Positions 11,608 to 24,481 of a DNA stretch of 64,000 nucleotides are shown one piece after another. A model generated the notes under the pieces. That model was not told the origin of the DNA. It worked only from the letters and a program-made list of their open reading frames with translations, and did not search any database. Each line of letters begins with the position of its first letter. The first letter of the stretch is position 1. The DNA is from Hypericum androsaemum (lineage: Eukaryota > Streptophyta > Magnoliopsida > Malpighiales > Hypericaceae). Location: positions 3,727,501 to 3,791,500 of the forward strand of contig OZ023187.1 in assembly GCA_963995505.1 (NCBI GenBank), given 5' to 3'. A program made the position numbers and the translations under genes.

Positions 11608-14600
11608 GCCTTAACTAACTTAATAATTCTTTTTTTATGAAGAAAAAGAAAATGTTACAGTAATACAATATCTACTTGACTATTTTATTGACCCAACAAC
11701 TTGAAATTGCCAAAAAAAAATTGTAAGTAGAACATAATTAATCCAATAACAAGTATAATACCCGATAAAAAAAACAATTACAGTAACACAAGATCAATTT
11801 GTCTTTCTTAATAGGCAAGGATCAATCGATAAACCGTGTTGGTTAGATCATCAATTAGAGGATCGATGTTTAAGTCGAAATTATATATACTCAATTGACT
11901 ATTACATTCACTAGGGGAGAACTTGCCATTGTGCAATTACAATTTGGACTATCTTAGTTCTTCAGGGCCCAACTTTCTTAAAAAGAAAATACGTATTCAA
12001 TTCTCTTCATACTCATTTTCCTACCTTAGAGAGAGAGAAAAAACAGCTGTGCAACTCAAACTATACATTTTCACACTCTTAGATGGAAATTCAAGTGGCC
12101 CACACTTGATAGGACGATAATTTTCAGTGGCTGACCCAGAAAATTTGGCTTCCAGTATTAATTTATTTTTAAATTATAGTATTAATTTTTTTGTTATATA
12201 TTATTAATTTTTTGGGATCAATTAATTTTAAAAAAAAATATCGATAAAATTTTATACAACTTTTTAAAAAAAATTCCGGCACCTCCTCATTGTTTTCCGT
12301 TGCAACTTTTCATGTTCCAGATGCCCCAACTTTGCAAGTTGTTTTTCACGATTCGAAAACGGGGCCGACTCAAAATTTCTGATTAAAAAGAGCAGATGAT
12401 TTATCGTCATATTTTCGAAAGAGAATTAAAAATTGTTCATGGTCACAAATGGCTGAAGTAGCTAAAGCAAATTGACACATACACATGCCTTCAAAATTTT
12501 AATTTAATTTAACAGCTTTGTGCCAGCCCGAAATTCATCTGTCACAGGAACATGTATTATGGTATACGTATAGATCAGTGGCCTCTAGTTTCTAGCAATT
12601 GTGGTGGTTCATATCCATATCCATGAACCCCACTTATAAATACCACGAGCTCGCTCTCCTGTCCGTTCACGATCCCTACCGAATTCCCCAATGAGACTTT
12701 TTTGTTTTGCTTTTTGTCTCTTCATTTTTTTAGGGAAGGTACAAGATTATTTCATAGCGTTCCATGAACCAAACGATTGCACGAGGTTAGCAGACCTATT
12801 GAAAAAATAGAATAGAAGTCATTTTGGTAGAGAACATTCGAGGGTAGTCCAAACAATGCATGGTCCGACCTAGGCCTGGTGACAAATAGAATTGTCCAAC
12901 GGTTCTAAAATCAGAGATTCTGTTAATCAGAACTTGAACTGTGACCAAGATTTTTTGAACCGTCTTGGAACTTTCCTAGAAAATTTTGACTACGGTTCTA
13001 ACTTTTATGGAACCACTTTAATCATGGGGTCATAGAACCGGAAAATCTACAATCGTGGAATCGTATAATCGAGTCAAATTTTGATTTCGTTGCACTATTT
13101 CGAGTACTAGATACCATAGCCCAAAATGGGATTTAAGTTAATCATGATAGTCCACTTGTAGGCTAACTTGAGTGATGGTATTCTGTCAAGGGTCTCGTTA
13201 CTTCAATGTATTTTTCACTCTTCTTTTTCTTTTTAATGAAGTTTGATAATTATTTAAAAGATACCATAGCCCAAAATGTCCAAAACACAATAATGGTTCG
13301 TGGTAGAACATCAATAGATCATACCTCGTTTCTCAGGGGTCGATGGGCTAATTCTTACACATTGCGAAAATAGAAAAAATTTTGCTTAGGAAAAGAACAA
13401 AACCTAATGACGTCAAGAATTCCGAGGTTTAGGTCAACCCACCCAAATTTTCTTGACAAGATAATTCCAAAAAACACATTTTTCAAAAAAAATTTAAAAT
13501 ATCCCTGAATAAGGTACAAAAACATCTGTTTCTAAAAAGTACAAAATATTTCTCAAAAAAGAATGTGGGCCAACACTAGTGCGAGTACTCTGATGCAGCA
13601 GATCACTAAGAAAACCCGCAATCCTATTTGTATTATTTTAAGCTTAATCTTGATTATTTCATGCGGGGCAAACTGTAGTGTACTGGGGCAGCTGCCTAAC
13701 TTAATTTTTTCCTAATCATTATACATTTTTAATAATTAGATAAACATTTACATGGTGCTAACATACAAGTCAAAATTCCAACTATAATAATAAAATAATC
13801 TAGATTGACTCCACTTACTAAAGTTTTTAGTTCCACCGATGTATCATGCTCATTTCACATCTTTGGTGTTGGGAATATTATATTAATTGGTTATGAGCTA
13901 TTATATATAATGAATTATACTATAATATAATTATTCCTTATCGTAAATTTGAGATTGACGATGACGAGTTGCACACAACCCCTTGTTTTATGTGAGGAAA
14001 AGTGTACAAAATACCCCACTAACAGTGCAAATTTTTGTCCAATTCTTCAATTACGTTTCATGTGCGAAGACATGTTGATATATGAATATCACGATGTTTA
14101 CGAATTACACATGAATTATTTATAAAATGAATTAGACGGATATTACCAATTAGCTCAAGTTGGTGTGTAGAACTCTGTAACACACAATAACTGAATCAAT
14201 AATTTTTTTTGTGAGTAGCAGTAATTGGACCTCTCCCACTTCAACTAAATGGGTTGCGTAATTAATTCCATGAACAATCAACATCGACGAGTTAATATTA
14301 ATGGGAGGCGGATCGGAGATATTCTCAAGGAAAAACTAAGTCACTGGAGCATTTATTCGCCGTCTGTACGATAAAGTTTTTATATATGTGTGGACTGAAT
14401 TAGCTTATGTAAAATTAGAGAAGATATTTTATTGAATGAGGAATTTATTTTCATCTGAAGAAGATAATTCAGAATACTGGAAATAATATAATTAAGAAGA
14501 TGCAATTAATTTTAGTATTAAGAAGATAAAATAATATGTGTCGGTTCGAACAATGTATGATATAATTATTGGTGTACAAATTTATATACAAAAATACGTT

Positions 14601-16260
14601 ATAATTTTTGTCACCATTTAAAAATTATACTCGACTCAGAGCGAAGGTAATAGGCTATTGGACCAAAACGCTATTATGAGCCCACAATGTTCAGGTCCAT
14701 CAATTCTTCTTGAACAGGCCCAAACTTGTTGGACTTATTCACTTTCCGGTCCCTTCTCATTTCCTTCTCGCCTTCCATGCTTCAACAAACCACGTGGAAA
14801 TGCTAATGCATGGGAATGTTTGGACCAACAACTAGGGTTTCATTTCATGTAATTAGAAGCTTGATATGGTCATGATGCCTTGCCTTGGAATGTTAATTGA
14901 GGGGTAAAAAAGTTGTCTACAAGTCAGGATTGTTTATAGAGTGTAATGGATAAATAAAAGGGCATTTTTGGAAGGATCTTTTTTCATCTATAATGCATAC
15001 ACTTGTCTATACACATCAAATTAGATCAGATTACATTAGATAAATCTTATTGTGTTATATTCAATCACAGTCACAATTTTTTTGATATTTATTGAATGAA
15101 GTTTTGTCATACTTTACTAATTCGAAAATGTATTTGTGTTACGTATCTATTGAAATTATCACTTAGATAGTTGTAAGTATGATGAGTTTGTTTGTGAGTG
15201 TTAAAAAATTACCTATTATGGCACTAGAGTAAGTTAATCCAGTCGCCGTCTATTGCTCGCACAACTTCATGTCATAACACAGTGAAATTAAAGTCTATAT
15301 CAACTCCGACCTAGTTACAAAAGGTGGGCTTGTTATTGAAATAAACTTAGTAATTATCTTTTGGGTTGGATATGTGACTTCTTATTTCCGATTTCCCAAC
15401 TATTTGTTGCTTTCCTTCAATGTTAAGCAACTTCCAACTTTGATTGTGATTTCTTTACCCTCACAGTCTAAAGGGGTTAGATGCTATGCTAAAAGAAATC
15501 AGTAGCTCTATATACCTCAAATGGGCTACCAAGTAAATCAATTTATTGTTAAAGAAACGCCGCTACTTTTGATGAGATTATAGGGAAAAAATTAAAGATT
15601 TTGATTATCAATAAAGAAATTCTATATTCATGTATAGTCAGAATTTTCATGTAATCAAATTAAACTTTATGCAAAGTTCAAATTCTTATAAAATTTGCAC
15701 TTTTGCAAAGAAGTTCTTAATGATAAAAAGAACTAACGTTTTTTTGTCCCACCCAACAAAATTATTGCTCAGTGTTTTTTTTTCCTCACTCTTACTCGTA
15801 TCATTATTCAATATTGGACGATGCCTCAGGCCTAAGGTACGTGATTGCGTAACAGCTGTTTGGGATAAAGACCAAAATGTTCTTTCAAAGATTTTATAGT
15901 GTTGGTTGGTTAGAGTTTTTCTATTTTTTAAAAATTTTATTCAGTTCAAATTTAAATTAGTCAATTCAATAATATTCGGTAATGATATGATATAAAGAGA
16001 CTTTTAAAGTATTCATATATAGGCAGGAAAGCACACAAAGAAGTCATTAGGAAAGATGCAATTAGGCTTTCATTGGCTCCCATGTTTACCCAAATCTTAA
16101 AAGGAGGAAGATCGCATGCGTTGGGCCAAGATCTAGATACCATCTCCAACGCGGGACCGGATTTGGTCTTGGAGGCCAAATCCAGCACGATGCTGGAGGA
16201 TTTTTATTGAAAGACACGCGGGAACTATTTTATAAAAATGAAAAAATACGGGGGCAAAAT
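11605..16260. other. Gene-poor intergenic DNA
   Basis: Apart from the weak candidate small ORF at 12691-12810, I find no supported gene, RNA or complete element in this AT-rich stretch. An 18-bp sequence, ATACCATAGCCCAAAATG, occurs twice (near 13110 and 13261), the only local repeat I noticed. Confidence 0.55.
12691..12810 (+). CDS. Candidate small ORF with signal-peptide-like start
   Basis: A TATAAATA motif at 12635-12642 is followed about 50 bp later by an ATG that opens a 39-residue ORF beginning MRLFCFAFCLFIFLG, a strongly hydrophobic start like a signal peptide. A possible splice donor (AAG|GTACAAG) follows directly after this segment, so it may instead be the first exon of a lost or degenerate secreted-protein gene. 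I recognise no family. The promoter-like spacing is the main support; a chance ORF cannot be excluded. Confidence 0.25.
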   Translation: MRLFCFAFCLFIFLGKVQDYFIAFHEPNDCTRLADLLKK

Positions 16261-16267
16261 AAAAAAA

Positions 16268-16467
16268 GTCCACAACCATTGAATCGTAACTGAGTAAACT
16301 ATTGAATCGTAACTAAGTAAATCATTGAATCGTAACTAGGTAACTGGGAGGGTCCCGATTTATCCGGGACGAAAAAAATGGACTATTGAATCATAACTAA
16401 ATAGACCATTGAATCATAACTAAGTAAACTATTGAATCATGACTAAGTAAACCATTGGATCGTCTAG
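16268..16467. repeat. Tandem repeat with 23-bp units
   Basis: Two short blocks (about 16268-16345 and 16383-16467) of a 23-bp unit containing ATTGAATCGTAACTAAGTAAA, three copies each with point changes, are separated by a palindromic GGGTCCCGATTTATCCGGGAC-like segment. Short palindromes related to GGATTTGGTC/GGCCAAATCC lie on both sides (near 16150 and 16490), so the array may be the core of an unclassified MITE. Confidence 0.7.
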
Positions 16468-16469
16468 GA

Positions 16470-19129
16470 CGGTCCTGGTTGAATTTGGTCTTACATGACC
16501 AAATCCACTCCCCTCCAGAGCCGGGTCAGTTAAAAAATACTAATTTTGATTAATTAATAAGATAATAATTTTTAGAAAGATTCTTACATAAATCTAAACA
16601 AAGTACCTTTTCGGTTAGATCACCTGATAGTAGTTAACATTGGTGTGTTTAAAGGGGTCGAACGAGACTTCTTAATTAAATTATATTAACATTATTATTA
16701 GTTGATCTAAAAGTTTATTGGTAAAAAAAGTATATTGTATTGCTATTTTAATTTTTTTTGAAAAGTGAAATTTATTAGTGTATATATTTACAACCTACCA
16801 GATACGAAATACACTCTTGTAAAGTTGCGAACGCTAGTCTCGTCAAAATCTTACCGCGATAAATTTCTGTAAAAAAAATTGCGATAGGAAAATTAAAAAA
16901 AAACCGTATCTTGACGTTTGGATCAGTAGAAAATAATTCTGCATCGTAATTGTTCATACTAATTACAATATTTAGAGAACCCAATGAGAGAAGACATCGA
17001 TAGAAGTTGAATGCCAAGGAAGCTCGAGAGCCAGGCCCGACCTACCTATTTAAAATGTACTGGTCAAAAGTTCATGTATACTTCTATAGTTTTAAAAAAA
17101 AATTCTGTAGATAAAAAATTTAATGGCAAAACATTTTGAAGGATAACATAAAGGGGAAAACTAGGAGACTCTAGAAAATACGTGTATATTAATAATTGAT
17201 TAAGCTATTGAAGTATACATGCTATCCAAACTGTGAAAAAAACAGATTAACACATTATTATTTTTTTATTTTAACCAATTAGTATCTGATTCATTGAATC
17301 AACTAATCTAATTTTAAACTGAATAAAATCTTAAAAAATGACAAACCTATCCAAGTATAACACATCATTATTTACAACCTGTGAAATCGCCTCTGGCGAA
17401 TTCAGAACCCCACCGTGAGAATCACTAGAAAAGAATAGACACAATATTCTCCTCATCCTTATAAATAATCAAATCCTCGGAGAATGGTTGTACTCTCTTG
17501 AAAAAAAATAAGTGTTGCGATTAACACATCAGAAGGAAGTGTAAGTTCGTTATTAAGTATGAAAAATTATTTGTTTAAAATTTTTGGTTAAATATGAAAT
17601 TCTTAATATGATATCCAAATAAGTTAATCTCATTGTACTCGCATTATGAGAGACACTATCAAGTTTATGCAAACATCAGTCCAACGGACTTCATTTAATA
17701 GTTTTGGTTTATACCATTTGGTAGGCCGAGTAATCCAAATTCTAATTAGATAGAATCTTTAATAAGTGGTAAATCTCTCTCAACAAGTATTTATAAAAGT
17801 GGAAAGCTTGTTCAACCTATTAACTTTTTCTATTAAAATTTTAGGTTGAATATGTAAATTTTAATAGTAAAAACTAAAAACAGAATTTATTTATATTTTC
17901 GGCCCAGCTATCAATCACGTAATTAGATTCCACCAGGAGCCGTCACAGGCTAAATTATTCATGACACGACAAAATGGAATAGAGAATTTATATTTGGATT
18001 CTAAGAAAATGATTATTTTAAACAAATATATTCTTTTTTTTGTGGAACAAATATATTATGGCCGACAAAATGAACATATATATTTTTTAAACAAAGTTTT
18101 TAAAAACGACGCGGAGATCGACCCTAATTTTGGTCCGATTTCTAGGTCAACTGGTCCGATCAGTCGGACCAGCGATTGAACTGGAGATATATATTATATA
18201 TATTTAGTAAATAATAGGTTTAAAAATTAATATTCTCGATATATTGGTCAATTTATTTCATATTCGGTATAATTATCTTTGTTAATTTAATTTTTTTGTG
18301 TTAATTTAGAAAAATTGAGTATATAATCTGATTTTTTTTATTTTTTTGAGATGGGTTGGGTGAATTCCAAATTTTTGGGTTAAATTTTTGGTCAAACCTA
18401 ACGAACTGAATTTTTTTGGGTCAAAAATCCGAGCCAACTGTTTGATCTTACCAAAAATTATTCGGTTCGTTAGCTAAGCGTACGTACATAGTTTTCTGAC
18501 CCGCCCAAAGTTTCTATTCGGTCGGACCGCATCTTCAAAAATAATGCAAATATATTCTATTTCATACAGCAGATAGCAGAAATTAAGGCAATCTTGTCAC
18601 TGCTGATCGTTTTGTGCATGTGCCATGATCAGTTGCTGTCGGGAGGTCAACTCAATTCCGCCGCCTCCTCAAATTTTATTTATATTTTCGACCAAAACAA
18701 AAAATTTAGTACGGATTGACATCGTATTTTGGGGTTATACATTCATTATTTTTAAAATTTTAGGTTATTATTTAAGTAAAACATGAGAATGATAATTTTT
18801 TATACTACCTGGTATCGATATATGATTGTATCTATTTAGATTTAAAAGATAGAAAGCTCTTCGAACAAATCTTTAATACTACTGCATTCCCTGTGACTGA
18901 AATTCGAGACATTTAAGTTAAGATAAAATAATGTTATCATTAATCGATCTAATTTATTTTAAACAATATTTTTTAAAACTGTAAATCATAAGAATCATAA
19001 ATGTATGGAGAGTGGTAGAGGGGAAAATTAATCCGCAGATTCATGCCGACCCTGTCTCAATAAAACTGTCGTAACTTTCTACTCAAGTATCAGAGTAACC
19101 CGATTCCAAAAGCTACAGTAAGATTAGAC
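16470..19129. other. AT-rich intergenic DNA
   Basis: No supported gene. Between about 18110 and 18540 there are GGTCCGA/CGGTCCGAC motifs like those in plant hAT or Mutator terminal sequences, but I could not find paired ends or a target-site duplication. Confidence 0.5.
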
Positions 19130-19134
19130 ATGCA

Positions 19135-20065
19135 TGTTGGATTTGGATGACAATCAAAGCAAAGGAAGCCCAAAGTGGGAAGGCCCAAAGTGGGAAAGCC
19201 CAAGGTGAAATAGTCCAAAAGTGGGGGTACACTTCTTGTCCCACATCGGAAGTGAAAGAAAGGAAATCTCACTTTATAAGGAGTTGTTCTTTGTTAGTTA
19301 GGAACTAAGTGTTTCACTTGGAGTGATATCCAAGGCCGAGGATGGTTTTGCACCATTCGAGCACGCATATGTGCGCATGGCGCATTAGACGCAGATCGCA
19401 ATGGGCGCTTTGTGGCACACGTGCGAATTATCGCGAGGAGCTGGAAGAGCCTTAAAGTTTTGGCAAATTCTGGAAAACTCCAGAAGGATCACGAAGGAGT
19501 GTGAAAGGGCTGGTCTGTCTGACCGGAGGGTCGCAACCAGTAGCTACATGCTGCTAGCCGAAGGAGTGCCTATCCAGAGAACCCACCGAAGGGACACGAG
19601 CAGAATGCCTACCCGAAAGGGTACGAATAGACTGGCAGCCTACCTGCTGGCCGAAGAGACGCAAAGAATAACCTATCTGTTATCCGAAAGGATGTGTCTC
19701 CTCGGATATGCAGGCTGCCACACTCATGTCCCCTCGGACTGCCTGCCTCCCACCCATCCAGTGCCTATAAATAGGCTTCTCCCCTTCATTTGCATCTCAC
19801 CCCATAATTCATTGCATAACATTTCTTTAGCAATAGTTGTTCTTCTCTCCCTCTCTCTCAAGAAAGTTATGAATATTCAAGGTTCGCTCGAAGCTTTGAG
19901 AATCGTTGTGCTACGATCTTGGAAGCAACAAAGTTGTTATATCTTGGGGACGATTACCGTAGTCCGTAAGCACTGAATACAGGGCAATCTCGTCTTACGG
20001 AGAAAGAGTGAAACTCTTGCCTCGACCTAGATCCTAATCAAGTACACCACCTCCGACGAACAACA
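19135..20065 (+). repeat. 5' LTR of the copia element
   Basis: 931 bp, starting TGTTGG and ending CAACA. It carries a clear TATA box, TATAAATA, at 19766-19773, which would drive the genomic RNA from about 19800. It is 107 bp longer than the 3' LTR because the partner has lost the segment equivalent to about 19670-19816, including the TATA box. Confidence 0.93.
19766..19773 (+). promoter_or_regulatory. TATA box in the 5' LTR
   Basis: TATAAATA inside GTGCCTATAAATAGGC, a strong plant core-promoter match in the expected U3 part of the LTR. It is absent from the 3' LTR. Confidence 0.7.
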
Positions 20066-20080
20066 TCGTAAGACGAGATT
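19986..20080 (+). promoter_or_regulatory. Putative self-priming stem of the copia element
   Basis: The 14 bases at 20067-20080, starting one base after the 5' LTR, are a perfect reverse complement of 19986-19999 inside the same LTR; a G-U pair could extend the stem by one. The 67-nt loop contains a second small hairpin (AAGAGT/ACTCTT at 20004-20018). The 3' end of the upstream arm pairs with the base next to the U5 boundary, which is where a minus-strand primer must sit. The leader from LTR to gag ATG is only 28 nt and has no TGG-type tRNA primer-binding site. Self-priming is known for the Tf1/sushi group; its use here is inference. Confidence 0.6.
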
Positions 20081-20093
20081 TGTATACTTGAAG

Positions 20094-21020
20094 ATGGCAT
20101 CATATAGCTTTGCTCAGGCACCAGTAGCGATGGCCCCAGGAACTGTCCATGCCGAAAGGCCGACAAAGTTTAATGGCACCAAGTTCAAGAGGTGACAATA
20201 AAAGATATTGTTCTACCTGATAACGTTCAACCTGGTCTGGTTCTTGAAAGAAGAAACACCGAAAGACGCAAAGAATGAGGCTGATCAACAGAAGATCAAT
20301 GCCCTGTATGCATGAAACCATAGCGAATTCTTATGTCGCAACTACATCTTAAATAGATTAGATGACACCCTATACAATATCTATGCGGTAACCACGACTG
20401 CAAAAAAATTGTGAGATTCTCTGAAAAAGAAGTATAAGAAGGAAGATGCCGGGTTGAAGAAATTCATCGTCGAAAGATTCCTCGACTTCAAGATGGTTGA
20501 TTCCAAGAAGGTGATAGATCAAGCGCAAGAGTTGCAACTAATTTTGCATGAGATTCATGCCGAAGGAATGCAACTGAGTGAGTCTTTCCAAGTGGCATCA
20601 ATGATCGAAAAGCTACCATCCCTGTGGAAGAATTTCAAGAACTACCTCAAACATAAGAGGAAGGACATGGGTCTTGAAGACTTGATTGTGAGACTAAGGA
20701 TTGAGGAAGACAACCGAAAGTCTGAAGTCAAGACAAACAAGACCGACTCTGAAGCCACGATACACCTAGCTGAAGAAAGTACTAACAAGAAGAGAAAGAA
20801 GTCCGGCAACAAGCAAGAGAAGCAAGAGCCAAAGCAGAAAAAGGTCAAGAAGATCAAGGATAACTGCTTCAACTGCGACAAGCCCGGTCACATGGCAAAA
20901 GATTATCGTCTACCAAAGAAGGACAATCGTGAGAAAGCTAATCTGGCTGAGGACCTGTCTGAGTTACATCTATCAGCCGTGGTGTTTGAAGCCAACTTGG
21001 TAGATAACCCAAGAGAGTAG
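20094..21020 (+). pseudogene. copia gag, degenerate
   Basis: The gag frame starts at ATG 20094, 28 nt after the LTR, and is broken by stops near 20190-20350. It resumes as a 188-codon open stretch at 20454-21020. That part carries the UBN2-type gag core followed by a Lys-rich linker and a zinc knuckle that reads [14 protein letters not shown], so the last cysteine of the CX2CX4HX4C motif has become tyrosine. Gag would package the element RNA in virus-like particles. The damaged knuckle and the stops show that this copy is dead. Confidence 0.88.
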
Positions 21021-23955
21021 TTTATAGACACAGGGATAACCCGCCACATCTGCTCAGACAAAGAGATGTTCTCGATCTATACCCTGATCACCATACAGAA
21101 GCTATTTATGGGTAACTTTGTAACTTCCAATGTAGTCGGATTGGGTAAGGTTGTCGTGAAGCTGACCTCAGACAAAGAGCTGACCCTCAAGGATGTGCTG
21201 CATGTCCCAGACATTTGTAAGAATCTAGTATCCGGCTGAAGCTAGTTTTTGAGGCTGATAAATTTGTAATGACCAAATCTGGTACATTTGTAGGAAAGGG
21301 TTACCTAGATAGGAGACTCTTTAAGTTGAATGTAATAACTGTACAACGTGCCTTTAAGGGCGAGAATAAAGTTGTTAATTCTTCTTACTTGGTTGAGTGT
21401 TCTAACTTATGGCATGGTAGATTATGACACGTAAATTTAAGCTCACTAAGAAAGTTGGTAAGTTTAAATGTATTGCCTAAACTAGAGTTTAACCCCAACG
21501 ATAAATGCAAAGTATGTGTTGAGGCAAAAATGGCCAAAGCACCTTTCCATTCAGTGGAAAAAAGTACAACACCTTTAGAGTTAATTCATACAGACGTGTG
21601 CGATATGAAACAAGTGCAAACTAGAGGTGAAAAAAGTATTTCATCATATTTATTGATGATTGTACAAGATACTGTTACGTATATCTCTTGAAAGGAAAGG
21701 ATGAAGTCTTCAAAGCTTTCAAGAGTTATAAGAATGAGGTTGAAATCTAACTTAGCAGTAAAATCAAAATAATTCGAAGTGATAGAGGCTCTTTTTGAGG
21801 AATTCTGCCAACAAAATAGCATTATTCATCAGACAACTGCATCATATTCACCTCAATCAAATGGCGTAGCTGAACTTAAGAATCAAACTCTCGAGGAGTT
21901 GATGAATGCTATGTTGATTACCTCGGGCTTACCCCAGAACATGTGGGGGGAAGTTGTGTTCGCAGCTAACCACATACTAAATAAATTGCCACATAAAAAA
22001 TGGGACAAAACCCTATATGAACTATGGAAAGGGAGAAAGCCTTCCTAAGGTTACCTTAAAGTATGGGGGTGCCTAGATAAGGTAGAAATATCTCTAACTA
22101 AAAGAGTGAGAGTGAGACCCAAAATCGTTGACTGCATCTTTATCGAATATGCCTACAACAGTAGCGCATACCGATTTCTAATGCACAAGTCCGAAAATCC
22201 TGAAATCAACAAGGGAATGGTCATGGAATCAAGGAATACAACATTCTTTGAGAATATCTTTCCAAACTAGGAGAGGAAAGACCCAAGCTCTAATAAAAGA
22301 GCTCATAAAGCTACTCAAGGTTCTCATCAAATTGTTGAGGAACCTAGAAGCAGCAAAAGGGCCAGAACAGCCAAGTCATTTGGTCCAGGTTTTCTGACAT
22401 ACATAGTAGAAAATAAACTTGGAATAATCCAAGAGTCATTGTCTAGTCCAGATGCTCCTCTCTGGAAAGAAGCTATCAACAGTGAGATAGAGTCCATCAT
22501 GCAAAACTACACGTGGGGAATTGTGGATCTCCCATCAGGTTGCAAACCTTTAGGTTGCAAGTGAATGCTTAAAAGGAAATACAAAGTTGATGGATCAATC
22601 GAAAAGTATAAAGCTCGGTTGGTAGCTAAAGAATTCAAACAGAAGAAAGGATATGATTACTTTGACACGTATTTGCCGGTCACAAGAATCACATATATTG
22701 AGTACTCATAGCCATTGTAGCACTCTATAATCTCGAGATACATCATATGGATATAAAAATAGATTTCTTAAATGGAGAACTGGAAGAGGAGATATATATG
22801 GAACAACCTGAAAGGTTTGTTACCCCCAGACAAGAGTATAAAGTATACAAACTAGTCAAGTCATTGTACGGGTTGAAACAGGTGCCGAAACAATGGCATG
22901 AGAAATTTGACAGAATAATGATATCAAATGACTTTAAGATCAATGAGTGTGATAAATGTGTATACATTAAAGGCACACCTGATGCTTACGTGATTGTATA
23001 TATGTATGTAGACGACATGCTAATCATGGGAAACAGTAATGATCTTATCTTGAAAACTAAGAACATGTTAAAGAACAACTTTGACATGAAAGATATAGGT
23101 CTAGCTGATGGCATACTAGGGATCAAAATCTCTAGGACGACTGAAGGAATTGTCTTGTCACAATCTCACTATGTTGAGAATGTACTCAAGAAATTTGAAG
23201 CGTTTGACAAATCTCCGGCTGAGACTCTGGTAGACCTGAGTCTACACTTAGCTAACAATTTATGAGACTCAATATCTCAACAGAAATATGCAAGGATCAT
23301 TGGGAGCCTGATGTACTTAACAAATTGTACACGCCCTAATATTGCATATTCAGTTAGCAAGCTTAGTAGATTCACAAGCAATCCAGGAACGGATCACTGG
23401 CTAGCTCTGGAAAGGATTTTAAAGTATCTAAAATATACTTTGAACCATGGCATACTTTATACTAGATATCTAGCTGTATTGGAAGGATACAGAGATGCGA
23501 ATTAGATATCGGACACTAAAGACTCCAAATCCATTAGTGGTTACATGTTCACCATATGTGGAGGAGCTGTGTCCTAGAAATCCTCCAAACAAACGTGCAT
23601 AGCTCAATACACCATGGAATCAGAGTTTATATCACTAAATAAAGCTAGGGAAGAAGTTGAATGGCTTAGAAACTTCTTAGAGGATATTCCTTGTTGGAAC
23701 AAGCATGTGCCTCATGTATTTATACATTGTGATAGCATGTCAGCAATCGGGAGAGCACATAGTACTATGTACAATGATAAGTCTCGACACATCCGTAGGA
23801 GACATAACACTGTTAAACAATTAATCTCTGGTGGTATAATTACCATTGATTATGTGAAGTTCAAAGACAACATAGCTGATCCTTTGACGAAAGGAATCAA
23901 CAGAGATCAAATGTATAACGCAGTAAGGGGAATGGGGTTAAAATCCACACATTAA
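21018..23955 (+). pseudogene. copia pol remnants: PR, IN, RT, RNase H
   Basis: The segments are found in the Ty1/copia order. The protease active site appears as FIDTGITRH (about 21021) directly after a stop. GAG-pre-integrase and integrase core motifs follow at 21455-22048 (IHTDVCDM, SYSPQSNGVAELKNQ). Reverse transcriptase is at 22550-23265 with the YMYVDDML catalytic box near 23000. RNase H is at 23500-23955, ending in NIADPLTKGI. Several in-frame stops and frameshifts interrupt the polyprotein, so it is not translated as one unit. The copia assignment rests on integrase lying before reverse transcriptase. Confidence 0.93.
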
Positions 23956-24481
23956 AAATGTTCATAGCGGTAACTCAACCATGATGAGTGAAGATCCCAC
24001 AAACTTGGTCCAATGAGATAACTAAGTTATGGATAGTTAAGATGATTACTTGGAACCCATCCTATTCTCAGAAGCTGCCCAAGTACGAACCTGCAGAGGT
24101 GTGGTTAGGTTAAGCGTCTACGCTTTTAATAATTTCTATACCAGATAAAGGTAGAGTATGGCAGAATAATCTCGATAGGAGATCACCTATATAAGTGTGA
24201 AGTGAGGCAGCTTCAAATATAAAAAATACTTATGAATCCAAGATATGGTCCATGGCCGAAACAGACAAAACGTGAGAACCAAAGGATATTAGAGATATCA
24301 TTGTGTAAATGTTATTGTCTTGGTTTACATCAAAAGCTGACCACTGAACAGCAAGTAAATTCGATAATATTTTACTAGAGAAGGTTCAAAGTCGTAAGCT
24401 ACCTATCTCGATGCAATGATAACTCGTAGGAACTTTTATTAAAAGTGCCAGCATGTATTAATCATCTTTCATACGGGAGAT
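23956..24481 (+). other. 3' untranslated part of the copia element and polypurine tract
   Basis: About 520 bp of non-coding internal sequence between the end of RNase H and the 3' LTR. It ends in the polypurine tract ACGGGAGA, the expected plus-strand primer site. Confidence 0.75.
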
